Shown: piece after piece, positions 1 through 11,049 of the stretch
Layout: every line of letters begins with the position of its first letter
How positions within the stretch are numbered: the first letter of the stretch is position 1
Assembly (NCBI GenBank): GCA_022457155.1
Contig: JAJGOT010000205.1
Location: 671,001-735,000, forward strand
From: Cladopsammia gracilis
Taxonomy: Eukaryota; Cnidaria; Anthozoa; Scleractinia; Dendrophylliidae
Direction of reading: 5' to 3'
DNA: 64,000 nt
Notes under the pieces: model-generated
Database searches by the model: none
What the model was told of the DNA's origin: nothing
Seen by the model: only the letters and a program-made list of their open reading frames with translations
Program-made: the position numbers and the translations under genes

Positions 1-551
1 CTAAGGGAGGATTGAAGATTTTACAACGTTTACTTTGTTCAAAAGATAAGAGATAGTATCTGGAATTTTTATATTAACTTTATTGTCTTATTTATTGCAT
101 TGCTGCACCATTCTAATAATTGATTCTTCTTTCCTCGTGTGATTTCCGTTTTTTTTTTACAGAAACTCTTTAGAGGCTTTCCCTTGAGCAAGCCATTGCT
201 CACAAGTTACAAAGAAAACCTTGCAAGTTTCCAAAGGACTCGATGGGATGCAAGTTGGAATAAGATTGTCCGACCATTACTGAAGAACAGATGACGAATT
301 TTACGTAGTTCACATTAAAATTAAAAAAATTGATATTAGCTCGTAGTTCACATTATTAAAATTGATATCATTAGAATAAATTAATGGAAACTGAAATGTC
401 ATCTATGAGATTCCCGAGGACACTCACTAGTGAAGATATTTCGATTTTCGAGTTGTTACATTTTTTTTGGAACTGTAGCATATCCAAACAAGGTATAGCG
501 CATTTGCCTAAATAAAATGGATTTTTGTACATGCTGGCACAAAATTGTTAA
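1..551. other. AT-rich non-coding flank
   Basis: No open frame with recognisable protein content and no bounded repeat was seen. The stretch is AT-rich with short poly-T and poly-A runs. It ends at the TTAA target site of the element that follows. Confidence 0.5.
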
Positions 552-936
552 AGGGACACTGTCACCTAATTTTAGTATCACTTTGAAAAGCCAAAAAACA
601 TATTTGTTTCAATGAAAACCTTCGAAATAATGGTCCAGTTTTGTTAACAAATACTCTTCGAGTGCACAGAAACTAGTATTCGTTATCTTTGGCTGTGGAT
701 GGCCAGGATGGAAATGGATTGCAACTTGAAAAAAATGGCCAATTTTTTCAAGTTGCTCTCAAGAGTCGTGGAAAAATCGCAGAAAAACTTATTATGTTTT
801 TTTTTTCCTTGAAGAAATCACTTGATATTATCATCTTGGTGTTCTAAAAGCAATTTTATGTTTGAGCAAAGGTACTTTGTCATATATTTAGTGCATTTTG
901 ACCAAAACAAAGCAAAATCTGCGTGACAATGCCCCT
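552..936. mobile_element. piggyBac-like MITE with TTAA target duplication
   Basis: The ends are inverted repeats: AGGGACACTGTCAC on the left, and on the right the complement of AGGGGCATTGTCAC. A TTAA lies immediately outside each end (548-551 and 937-940). TTAA duplication is the hallmark of the piggyBac superfamily, so this 385-bp non-coding element is most simply a piggyBac-type MITE. No transposase is encoded. The superfamily call rests on the TTAA and the terminal GGG only. Confidence 0.65.
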
Positions 937-1260
937 TTAAAGAAAACCCTTAATAGTTTACTGAGACACAACAAAAGTAGAATTAAAAAAAGTTACCGCA
1001 TAAATACCCCTTGTCTTATTCACTGGCACTCGTATACTACCCGGGCTCCAGAGGACCGTTCCCTAAATATCAAGTAAAATAAACTGCATAAACGGTTAGC
1101 AGAAGCTCCAGACTCGTTTTTTTTTCTCTCGGCGACGCGTTGAGCCTTGTTGCTTCTGCGCTTGCACGCGGGTTTTCACAAAAAAAATAAAACCTGTGGT
1201 ATCCAGATTGAATTAGGCATTGGAATTCAGAAATGTTGCTTTCAGTGGTGGAGTGAGGAG

Positions 1261-1338
1261 TTTTCAACTTTGTTGAACATGGGAACATGTTGAACATGTT
1301 GAACATGGGAACATGTTTTCAACTTTGTTGAACATGGG
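1261..1338. repeat. Short direct and palindromic repeat cluster (TGTTGAACATG)
   Basis: TTTTCAACTTTGTTGAACAT occurs twice in the same orientation about 55 bases apart. Between the copies lie several GAACATGTTGAACATG palindromic units. It looks like local slippage amplification. No gene reads through it convincingly. Confidence 0.6.
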
Positions 1339-1524
1339 GCGCTGGGGAAGAGGCGGCCTCTCCCCAGTCTCGCCGAGCTTGTTTTCGTGATTTGCTCGCC
1401 CGTTCGACTGACTGAAAAGGGAGAGCTAGCTGCACTCACAAATGAGAAGGTGTGGCAACCATATTTGGTAGAAAAAACATGCGTTAGGCCCCGGCTCATC
1501 CATCATTGAAACGTGTTGGCTTGC

Positions 1525-1797
1525 ATTCACACTAAAACGACGAAAAACGGATCAAAAACGGAGGCTTTCGAAAACGTTTTAAAATGCATTGCGATCATTT
1601 TGTTTTGCCTGCCAGGATGAAAACGCAGGCTTTCGACGATTGCGTCACGTCAATTATTCTGATCAGATGCTGTGATCCCAGTCCACATCTGCATAAAAAA
1701 TATCCGTTTTTCGACCGGCCAGGTGAAAACTATACGAAAACGCCAGTATGGATGGGAATTTTTTGATACGGGTCGTTTTATAAATGGATTAGTGTGG
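1525..1797. repeat. Possible TIR element, CACACTA ends with AACG-rich interior
   Basis: The left end reads CACACTAAAACGACG, and the right end is the complement of a CACACTAATCC sequence followed by AAAACGACC. The interior is rich in AAAACG and CGTTTT words. A stretch of similar composition, with CACACTAAAGCG at its start, occurs at 45.2-45.7 kb. The boundaries are approximate and no target duplication was recognised. Confidence 0.4.
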
Positions 1798-1976
1798 TTG
1801 GCGCCCTACTCTAGACTATGGGCGCAATAGAGCCTAAAATAGTTTTGGTCCCCGCGTGAGATAACGATCTGACTGTACTCTTCAGACGGTGTATATCAGC
1901 TTTGCCGGCATACAGTTCCTTTTAACTGCCAAAGTGCAATACTGTTCACAAAAAGAATTCAGAGCATGTTAGTTTC

Positions 1977-2051
1977 TAGGCTCGACAACCAGCCGCTGTT
2001 CGGGAAACGAGCCCGAGACCGGACGCGAGAAAGCGGCGGAAATCGAGCCTA
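1977..2051. mobile_element. 75-bp foldback element with exact 9-bp TSD
   Basis: The element begins TAGGCTCGACAACCAGCCGC and ends in an imperfect inverted copy (GCGGCGGAAATCGAGCCTA). GTTAGTTTC lies directly outside both ends (1968-1976 and 2052-2060), an exact 9-bp target duplication. A related hairpin with TAGGCTCGA ends is at 14006-14053. Target duplications of 9 bp are typical of Mutator-like elements; the superfamily call is inference. There is no coding capacity. Confidence 0.8.
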
Positions 2052-2861
2052 GTTAGTTTCGCGAAGTCTTGATTATAACTGAAGACAAAGCTATTCCTGT
2101 GGTCTCTGATAAAATTGTCATATAGCGTTCCGGCCTACTTTCTAGTGGACACTTATTAATAAGAAACTAGCCGTATGTGTTGACACTTTTAAGAAGAAAC
2201 AGGTGACAGATAAGCAAAGTATGATTAGTAAAGCCTTTGGCATTCTCTCCCTCGTGTTTGAACTAAAATTATCCTCCCCAGTCGCGATGTATCGCCGATT
2301 TTAGACATTTTACAACCATTCCTTGAGAGAATTTGAACTTCGTTATTTATAAGTAAAAGTTCCTTTATTTCACCCAACTCAGTAACCACCAAACTTTTAG
2401 TGATTTTTTTCGGAGTCAAAATAAGATGCAAAAATATCATGACTGAAAGGCTAATTCATCTTTTCAAAGACTCGATCATTTTTTTCTGGTCTGGGTATTA
2501 AATTAATAACTAAGGCAAAATGGTCTTGTTATCATTTACAGTCATTATTCAGCATTTCTCGCGAAATTATCGATTATTTTTAGTCACAATTTGCCGTTAT
2601 TAAAGATATTCCATGGATGAGTTTCAGCTGAGCGGCAGCTGAGCAAACTAACCGTTTCTTTCAGTTACATGCATTTATCGCCCGTCTCCCGAGTTTACAC
2701 AAAGAATAACTTATTCTTGATTCAAGCTTTGAAGGATATTGCTTCAAGTAAGGTAATTAGGTCGACTTCAACTGGCTTGTCTATCCATGTTTTCAAATGA
2801 AATAACTAATGACAATAATGACTTATTCAGTCACAGTTTATGATTCTGAAATGATTGTAAC

Positions 2862-3154
2862 CACAGGTAGCCCAAGCTATATGTGTCACAGCAACCGTTA
2901 CGAGCGAAATTATAAGGATATATAGAGGACCATAGAGTGAAAGCAATGGAACTAAAACTTACTGGAAACGCACTAAATCGCCCCATAAACCAGACAGGAG
3001 ACAAGGAAACACACAAACGAAGTAAGGTAGGCAATTTTATTGAAATCTTGTTTGTATTTTTTTAGCTTCTAGAATGGACCGTTTGTTCTCATACAAATCC
3101 TTATAATTTCGCTCGTAACGGGTACTGTGACACATATAGCTTGGGCTGCCTGTG
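2862..3154. mobile_element. Foldback element with ~58-bp inverted arms
   Basis: Bases 2862-2919 and 3097-3154 are near-perfect inverted copies, with key words CACAGGTAGCCCAAGC and TTACGAGCGAAATTATAAGG on the left. They flank about 177 bases of unrelated sequence, giving a TIR element of about 293 bp. I could not find a convincing target duplication. No protein is encoded. Confidence 0.75.
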
Positions 3155-3778
3155 TTACCATACGCGCAGACGTCTCCTATATATAGTAATTACTCATGCG
3201 CGTAGCGGCATGAGGTAAGGTTTCGGCTCCGTTTTTCTTGTTATTATATTTATTATTTTATTTTTTGTCACGATTTTGCATGCAAATTTATGCACGCATA
3301 TTTTAAATTGTACACTTCCGGTTCATAGCTTTGCCACTACACTTCCTGTTTAGTGACTTCCGGCTACCCTGACTTCCGGTAAAAGAGTGTTACTCAAGTG
3401 TCACGACAGTGTCTCCTACAACCCTACTTACATTAGCAATGTTCATGTTTGGTATATATAACACTCAAAAGAATCATTCCCTTCATTGTGGTACAGCCTT
3501 CATTTCCAAAACAATCAATAGTAAACAACGTGGTTTGCAGGAACGATGACTGAATGAAAGGAGTACTCTTCGCCATGTCGGACATCTTCTTATCATGTTT
3601 AAAAATATATCATAAAACTTACTTACGCATGCGCATGAGTATAGGCTGCTAGGAGCCTCTTGTTTATTAAGTTTTAGAGCTTGATGACGTCGCATTAAAA
3701 CCAGCAATAAAAACAGAAAAAAAAAAATCAGCCGAATGAGGCTTGAACCCATCAGACCGTTTCAATACTCAGATACAC

Positions 3779-3985
3779 ACAATAAACTGCAGGGCTGATC
3801 TGACTACGTAAAAAATAGACTTTGCGAGACACCATCACGACAGAAACCGATAAAGTAGGAGACGGTAGGATCGCAACCGACATCTGTTTCAGTTGCGATC
3901 CTACCGTTATCGGTTTCCGGCTGTCGTGATGGTGTCTCGCAAAGTCTATTTTTTACGTAGTCAGATCAGCCCTGCAGTTTATTGT
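3779..3985. mobile_element. 207-bp near-perfect palindrome (foldback MITE)
   Basis: The two halves are almost fully complementary. The left arm (about 3779-3880) starts ACAATAAACTGCAGGGCTGA, and the right arm (about 3893-3985) ends with its complement. The centre is a short loop around CATCTGTTTC. The arms differ only by small insertions. Such a structure can extrude as a long cruciform. No coding sequence or clear target duplication is seen. Confidence 0.85.
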
Positions 3986-4135
3986 ATGTTTGTTCATTTT
4001 TTGGCTGGTTAGGCCTCTCGCAGATCCTCCGTATACCGTAAGCAACATTATCGTTTGCGGTCCTTTGCAGATTTTACTTCTATTTCAGTACTCAGACCGT
4101 GGTGGAACCGGAGTTAAACAACCATCAAACAGGCC

Positions 4136-4577
4136 TCCGGGGGGGGGGGGGGGGGGGAGGGTACTCAACAAAGTTTTGTACGGGGATGCTCCGCCCCGAG
4201 GTCCAAACCCTTACCCTTTCATATACCGTTTTTGACAGAAAAGGTACCCGTTTCATATACCTTTCATTGAAAATGGTACCCCTTTCATATACCTTTCATT
4301 GAAATCGGTACCCCTTTCATACAGCCTTTACATGCGTCTGTTTGATACATTTCAAACGGCCCTTTTTATAATACTTAAATGGCAGTTTTCCCTACCTTTT
4401 TTATGCTTCAACTCGTGTTTTCGCTACCATTTCCTATTCTTCGTGAAATTCCTACCCTTTCACATACTTCAACTCGTGAAATCCCGACCCTTTCATATAC
4501 CTCCAGCCTCAAAAAGGTACCCTTTTCGGGCGGAGCATCCCCGTATAGCCCATTATAGGGAGTACCCCCCCCCCGGA
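4136..4577. mobile_element. G-run-ended TIR element, 442 bp, with CAGGCC duplication
   Basis: The left end is TCCGG plus a long G run and GGGTACTC. The right end is GGGAGTACC, a C run, then CCGGA. Inside, GGGGATGCTCCGCC on the left is matched by GGCGGAGCATCCCC on the right, so the inverted arms are about 60 bp. CAGGCC flanks both sides (4130-4135 and 4578-4583). Between the arms, units like GGTACCCCTTTCATATACC repeat in tandem (about 4205-4325) and recur more weakly further on. Related G-run ends appear at 46004-46209 and possibly 29549-29872. Open frames here are repeat artefacts. Confidence 0.8.
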
Positions 4578-4583
4578 CAGGCC

Positions 4584-6484
4584 TACAACGGCGTGAAAGT
4601 AATCATGCCTTCAGTGCGGTCAAATTTTGAATGCTGGCCAAACGTTGATACAAAACATGAATAGCTGACTGAAGTAGACACATTTTTCTCCCACGTGTGA
4701 GAAGCGAGACGCGCGCGCGCGCGCGAGCGGCGAGTGGGAACTGGCCGCTCGTCTTGCAAACGAGGAATTTTAGTTTTTCGCAAGAAACGAGTACTTTATA
4801 TATATACTTGTCTGCACACGTAAAACAAGCCACTAAATAAAAAAGTTCGACCAGATAAGTGTACGGCAGCTGCAGCAGGGTTGCCATGGACCCTAACTGC
4901 ACGGTCGCCAATTCACTTGATAAAACAAGTTGTCAACATGGTCAAGCTGAGTAAACCCCCAAGTGGAACTGTAATAAAAACTACGATAACTTGTTTGAAT
5001 AATTCAGATTGAAGGTGACATAAGTCGCATACGCGGCAACAAATGATTGGCTAGAAAAACAAACGTATTTAAAAAGGAAGTCAGTTTACAAAAGAGATGC
5101 AACCAAGGAAACAAAAAGTATAATAAAGGTGAAAAATATATATAATAACACAGGTAACCTGCGCTCGGAAAAAAGAACGCCTGATAGCAGGTTATAACAT
5201 AGGAGCTATAATGGCCTCATGAATAACGTGCAACATAAGATTTTATTGGAGAGGATTTTAGCGGTACAGTGGCTGTGTTTTCACGAGGCGGTTTTTCTCG
5301 CTTAACATTCCTGTAGATATATTTTCTTTTGTTAAGACAATAGAAAATTAGAACACAAAAGAACGACAATACAATGCCCTTCTTTGTTGTTTAATTGCCG
5401 ACAAGCTTAAGCGACCTGGTTTGCTCGTTCGTGAAAACACGGCCAGTATTTCATATAAAGCTCTTTTACATTCCGTCGCGCGCCCGTGGCGATTTTCGTT
5501 TAATCTTTTCATGGATTAAGCCTGACGGGATTTTTGGATTTGGGTATAAACATATCCTTTTGTGGTCAAAAACAACATCGAGTGTTTTGAAAACAAACAG
5601 CTTTACAGTCACGCGCGCGCGAAACAAAAAAGCCACACCAGTCTCGCGTGCGTGGAGCGAGAGGCAAAGGGAAAATTTTGAGCACTGTACAATCTTAGAA
5701 CGCAATCAATTTTATATCGCTTCGAAGTAAAATAAAAATCAATCGCACAATGAGTTGTTGAGACGCGTTCTATTAGTAGAATCGGCTTGAGGCAGGTTTT
5801 GTCCGAAGTTATGTAAACTAAATCAGACGACTGGGATCAACATTAACTGAACTATGGCGTAATACAAAAGTTGGTATACTACTATACGCCAAATTAGTAA
5901 TGAATTTTTCGAATTAAGATTTCGTGACTTTTGATGATAAATATGTGGGACCCGTCATGGATGATTGGATCAGTTAACAGGGACATCTGTCGACAAACGA
6001 ACTCGATAGCGTCTGGCACGCGTGACATCCCTGCGTGAAGTGTTCACGCGAAATGACTGAAAAAGAAAACCGCGCGGTGCCACGACAGAGGAAATGAAAA
6101 TATTTCCAGGTATTGTAGGCTTAAAACAAAGGCTTATAGGATCGAGAACCAGTAATTTGGGATGAGGACAATTTACCACAAGGTTTCCGTGAAAGCTATG
6201 TCTAGCTAGAATTTCCTGCACCGACCACATGTTGACAGGTTTTTATGATATATGATGCGCCACGAATGGCTTTATTCCAATCAAAGGCGGTACCCCATGG
6301 TTTCCTCCAGGCCTGGATGCCTAGGCACTTCACATAGCTACACTCCAGTGATCACACGCCTTGTCTTCTACTTGCTTGGGCGTCATTGATCGCGCTCCTC
6401 GCTGATTTACTTGTCTCTTAAAACCGTCTTCGCCGACGTTCTACGGATTTTCCAGTCGAAATCAGTCACACACGTGCGAACAGA
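4584..6484. other. Upstream region of the fascin gene
   Basis: No protein-coding exon was recognised. There is an alternating CG tract (about 4711-4726) and a few CGCG-rich words at 5470-5660. The last 100 bases before 6485 are GC-richer and probably hold the 5' untranslated leader. I saw no TATA element placed well enough to call a promoter. Confidence 0.4.
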
Positions 6485-9400
6485 ATGGCTACCAAAACGT
6501 TCAGATGGAATTTCGGCCTGTTCAACGACGCCTCGAAAAAATATCTCACGCTCGAGACGTTCGGGTTCAAGTTAAACGTGGACGGGACTGCGCTGAAGAA
6601 GAAACAAATGTGGACGCTGGAGCAGGAAGAAGGCAGCGATGTTTGTTATTTTCGGAGCCATCTCAAGAGATATCTGTCGGCGGATCCCAGAGGCAACATG
6701 AAATGCGAGGAAGAGGAGCGAGTCGAGGAAACGAAATTCACGGTCGAGACGCAAGCCAGCGGGAAATGGGCTATAAAAAGCGTACATGGGGCATACTTCG
6801 GTGGAACGGGTGATCAGTTAAAATGCGTGGCAAAACCGGGCAGTACGGAGCTATGGTGTATTCAGCTCGCCATGCACCCACAAGTCAACCTGAAGAGCTC
6901 ACGAAGAACGCGCTTCGCGCATCTCAATACCAACACGGACGTGCTTGAAGCCACTGAGATTATACCGTGGGGCGCGGACGCCATGATCACGCTTGAATTC
7001 GATGAAAGCCAAGGGAAATACGCGATTGTAGCGAGCAACAGAAAATATCTGAACAACGATGGTTCGCTTCAGGAGGATCCGGCCAAGAAGAGTTTGTTCA
7101 CCATCGAATTCCACGAGGGGGAGGTGGCATTCAGGACCGACAAGGGCACTTACCTCGCGCCTGTGGGAACGGGAAAGATTCAAGCCGGTAAAAACACCAC
7201 CGCCGGAAAAGACGAGCTTTTTGACATGCAAGATAGCCCACCACAAGTTTCATTCATCGGACCGAAACCAGGCAGACGACTGTCTATTCACCAAGGTACG
7301 TACCGAACATGTACAGTATTCTTTTGTTTCGATTTTGTATTTCTTTCCCACTGCGCTATTTCCCAATGTATTTATTCTGAAAACATTAAACTGAACACCG
7401 CTCTCGCTGAGTTGTTGAGAGTAACAAGTTCGTTCCGACTTCGATCATCCAAATGCAAATTTTGTCCATGTTTTCTGATAAATCAGCACGTTTGAAGATG
7501 CTTTTGTGTCTGCGTTCTTTATGTTGTTTGTTGTGGACGTGAATTGAATGACCAAGATAAAGGGATTTACGGTCGATAAACTTAAACACGTGCGCCCTCA
7601 ACGCTCGAAAAACAAAGGGCGGGATCGTTACGAGTCTAAAATAGAGCTAGAACAGCAATCATTATTACGACAGCACTCCACTTGGATGAATATCGAGTTT
7701 AGCAAGAATTATAACTCCCGATGGCTTCCACGCGGTGGAAAATTATATGGTCGCAATTGTGTACATAATAATTTGACTGGCGATATAACAATAGAACAAC
7801 AAAGCCACGTCTGTGAATATGTCACGGATATAATCTCTCGGAGGAAGCAATGCGTATGTAATTTCCGTTTTTTTCACACGTGATGTTCAGCTTCAGGAAT
7901 GGGCGAAACTTGGCAAAATTTGCAAACATTTCCGCGCTGCGATTTTATCGTGAAAATCAACTTTTTCGAATCCTGTTAGCGCTAATAAACAATTATTTGA
8001 TATTGATCAAGCGTCCATCATCGGTTCTTTGGTCACGGAATCTTCTGTACATGTATTTCAATTAGAAACTTCAATCAGATATCGTGCGTGTGTGCAAACC
8101 GTTTACCCAAACTGCTTTCATTGATCGATTTACCCTAGTTTGAGACACGCATGCCCAAGCTAGACAGAAATGCCTTTAATAATACTTGCTTTGATGCCTC
8201 TTTTTTTAGGCCAGACCAGGCTTACGCGGCACCTATTGAAATTATGACAGCTGAACGCCATAATTTCCGAAAAACGCAAACCCGGGTCTGTTATGTCTCT
8301 TGTGCAATTTTTCGCTAAGTGGGAAATATTAATTCTTTTATATTAGCTCTGAAAAACCAAGTTGGAAAAACAAAACAAAAAACTATTGTATTTATTGGAA
8401 GATATTTCTTTCAGCGTTAGTTCTGAGAGTTTCGCGTACAGCTGCATCACGACAACATCCACTTATTGATCATTTCAATTTCTCAACACCTATGTTGTTG
8501 ACAGTGTACTCAAATTCACAGGAGAAATTAGATGTCGAAACAGGTACCAGTACACCTAAACAAGCACTCAAGTATTCCATGTGGAAGCACATAGCAAGCA
8601 AGCATTCAATTTATTCGCTGCAGTTAAGAAATTCTAAGTTAATGATGACAAATTTGTGAGGAAATAATTTGACAGAAGAATTGTCTGTTTGCGCCTCCTT
8701 GACAGGGTGTTGGAGAGCAATTCGTTACCTTAAAAGGCAATACAAGAAGCTTAATATATGATTACATTTGAGCGTTTAATCAGCCACAGAATTGTGCATT
8801 AAATAATTTATACCTTTGTTTTGTATATTAATAACAAGTTTCAATTACGGCAAGGGCCAAATTCCCACAGATAAACACACTTTGAAACACTTTTTCCTCT
8901 TTGTGTTGCTTCTTTCTTAACAAAGGTTGAGAGTTTGTTTAGAATAAAAAATTCTCAGGATTAGCTAGTAACACACAATTCAGAAATATAATTTATATTT
9001 TTGACAATTGATAGCACACAATTCAGAAATAGAATAATTGTCAAAAATAGAAATTCTATCTCTAAATTGTGTGCTACAAACTAAGCTGTTAACCTGAGAA
9101 TTTGACATAAAAACTACATATAAATTACACCCAGCAAAGTAGGTGTTTGTTTCAACTTAGAGGGCAAACAACTCGCATTTAATATCGATAGATGATAAAG
9201 AATTATAGGACTGATTTTAATTTTGAAAAGTATTCAAAATAGAACTGATTTACAAAGCAGAAAATTGGCTCCTGACCTCAACTAAGAACAATTCAGTTGA
9301 ATAATAAAATACATATGGGTTGTTTGTACTGCACTTTCATGTTGGTGGTCATTAACAAACGAAATTGTCCATATGAAAAAAGAGCTTTATTCCCAGAGGA

Positions 9401-10414
9401 TAGAAATTCACCACCCAACATGGCGCTCATGCAAACCACCAATACAATGGAGTTCATAAAATTTGGTTAATGCATTTTGCAAAAGTGAAAAGATACCCTT
9501 TCCCCTCAATGGAATGGACTGCTGGCCATACCTGGGAGCATTATGAACATCATCGTTTATTTATTAAATTTAAGTGTGAATGTAACCTCCTTGCTCGAAA
9601 AATTGTAAAAATTCGTAATTGCATTTAATCCTGGACATAAGTTGGGAGTGGTCGCCCAATCGCCCTTCTACTGAGTAGTGATATAATTTCTGGGGAGATA
9701 ATCACTCTTTTGTGCGGCGTTATGTTATAGTTTCCTCTTACCTTCTTCCTATCAGGTGTAGATGTAATTCTGGATCGCCGTGGTGAGCTTGAAGATACAG
9801 AGATCTTCCAGTTGGAATTTGACAAGACAAGTAACAAGGTGGCAATTCGTGGTACAACAGGCAAGTATTGGGCTTTGGGAGACAAGGGTATGACAGCAAC
9901 AGCTGATAAGCCTGAAAGCAACTCCTGGTTTGAGATTGAATGGCATGGCAAACAGATAGTCTTCAAATCTCACACTGGCAAGTACATCACAGGAAAGGAC
10001 AATGGCCATCTCATTGAAGGTAGTGATGAGATTGACCCAGACAAAGCTTATCACATCCCAGAGCTTGTCAACAGGCCAATGCTGGTTCTTCGTGGTGAGC
10101 ATGGTTTTGTTCGTGTTGGAAGTAAAGATAAAATTGAAAGCAATCAGTCAAAATATGATGTCTTTCGCACAACATGCACAAATGGCATGTACAAGATCAG
10201 CACTGATTCAGGCAAGTTCTGGTGCAATGATGAAAAGTCTAACATAGTGCTGTCGGATGATGAAAGTGGTGCTGCTGAGTACAATATTGAACTTCCGCAG
10301 TACAACAGGATGGCAATCAAGGCAGCCAATGGTTGCTACATACAGGGTCACCAGAATGGATCTTTTATGGCCACAGGAAAAGAGATCAGCAAAGCCACCT
10401 TATGGGAATATTAG
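6485..10414 (+). CDS. FSCN1: Fascin, actin-bundling protein (2 exons: 6485-7295, 9756-10414)
   Basis: Fascin cross-links parallel actin filaments in filopodia and other cell protrusions. Exon 1 ends CACCAAG before a GTACGT donor; exon 2 follows a pyrimidine-rich tract ending CTATCAG. The join is phase 1 (G+GT = Gly), giving 489 residues, against 493 in human fascin. Fascin hallmarks run in order: ALKKKQMWTLEQ (36-47), YFGG and MHPQVN in the first 130 residues, GKYWALGDKG at the start of trefoil 3, NRPMLVLRGEHGF, and the C-terminal LWEY. The four beta-trefoils fall roughly at 1-134, 135-256, 257-378 and 379-489. The start Met (GAACAGAATGGCT) fits the family's N-terminus. The residue aligning with the PKC-regulated Ser39 of vertebrates appears to be Ala36, preceded by Thr35. 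The gene stands alone and looks intact. Confidence 0.97.
7296..9755 (+). other. Fascin intron 1 (2460 bp)
   Basis: The intron starts GTACGTACC and ends with a pyrimidine-rich tract and CAG. It interrupts the coding sequence at the start of the third trefoil. It contains one foldback element (8949-9103). The other open frames in it lack recognisable protein content. Confidence 0.93.
8949..9103. mobile_element. AT-rich foldback element inside the fascin intron
   Basis: AAATTCTCAGGATTAGCTAG near the left end is matched, inverted, by AACCTGAGAATTT at the right end. Inside, CACACAATTCAGAAATA appears on the left and its complement, TCTAAATTGTGTG, on the right. TTTTTGACAATT and AATTGTCAAAAA pair nearer the centre. 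The whole 155 bp can fold on itself. No clear target duplication was seen. Confidence 0.7.
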
Positions 10415-10720
10415 ATAACTGGATTGGAAATACTTCAAAGTTTGACAATATTTTTTGAAACAAGTAAGTTAAAACTATAAGGATTTCTACAAAAAAAAAA
10501 ATATCCCAAGAAACCCTTTGAGCTACATGCACTAGTCTAAATCAATTCTAATAATGCACCTTGGGAGAACTTATTGTTAGAAAACTATCTCATGCAAATG
10601 ATTAAGGCTGCAAGTCATGTACCGTTGTACCTGTGTACCTGAATTTGTATGGGTAGAGAATTTTTACAATAATTGCTACAGGAGAGAGTGAGTTTATACA
10701 ATCACTATAGTTACTAGTCT

Positions 10721-10785
10721 CCGTTTGCAAGCTCAACCCTCCCTGCTCCTGACCCCGCCAAGCCTGAGAGCTTGCTCACAGGCTA
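10721..10785. repeat. Diverged hairpin of the TAGCCTG(T/C)GAGCAAGCTC family
   Basis: TAGTCTCCGTTTGCAAGCTC on the left pairs imperfectly with GAGAGCTTGCTCACAGGCTA on the right. The same end words define the bounded element at 12767-12884. A lone right-end fragment (GGGCTTGCCCGCAGGCTA) occurs at about 16067-16084. No exact target duplication remains. Confidence 0.5.
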
Positions 10786-10833
10786 ATGTTGTTACTGATC
10801 AGGACTATGCATTTACATGTATTGGCCTACCAG

Positions 10834-10988
10834 CAGTGCTCGACCTTAGCAGTAGTCCACTAGTCCAGGACTAGTAAAAAAATGGGTTCGGGCTAGTAAA
10901 ATGTGAGCAGATGATGCCTGTTGGCTGGTGAATTTCAGACCCCACTAGCCCAAGGACTAGTAAGCCAAAACGTTAAGGTCGAGCACTG
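10834..10988. mobile_element. 155-bp MITE with CAGTGCTCGACCTTA ends (hAT-like)
   Basis: CAGTGCTCGACCTTA at the left is mirrored by TAAGGTCGAGCACTG at the right. ACCAG abuts both ends (10829-10833 and 10989-10993). A CAGTG terminus suggests hAT, which normally makes 8-bp duplications, so the 5-bp match may be a decayed one. The interior has repeated ACTAGTCC and GGACTAGT words. Confidence 0.65.
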
Positions 10989-11049
10989 ACCAGTATAATA
11001 ATTATTAATGTGCTTCAAAATTCAATTACTAAATTTAAGTAAAAATAAA

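Larger units (their letters stand above)
10415..11049 (+). other. Probable fascin 3' untranslated region
   Basis: Non-coding sequence follows the fascin TAG stop. The first good AATAAA signal noticed is at 11044-11049. An A-run at 10491-10501 is internal. Two hairpin repeats (about 10721-10785 and 10834-10988) lie within it, so the true transcript end may be earlier. Confidence 0.35.

Noticed and set aside
3724..3780. tRNA B-box-like GGGTTCAAGCC on the minus strand followed by a T run
   Set aside because: The T-stem has mismatches, no A box or cloverleaf can be built, and a foldback element occupies the upstream side.
4099..4664. Several overlapping open frames with FHIP- and PFHI-type repeats
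   Set aside because: They are translations of the GGTACCCCTTTCATATACC-type units inside the TIR element 4136-4577.
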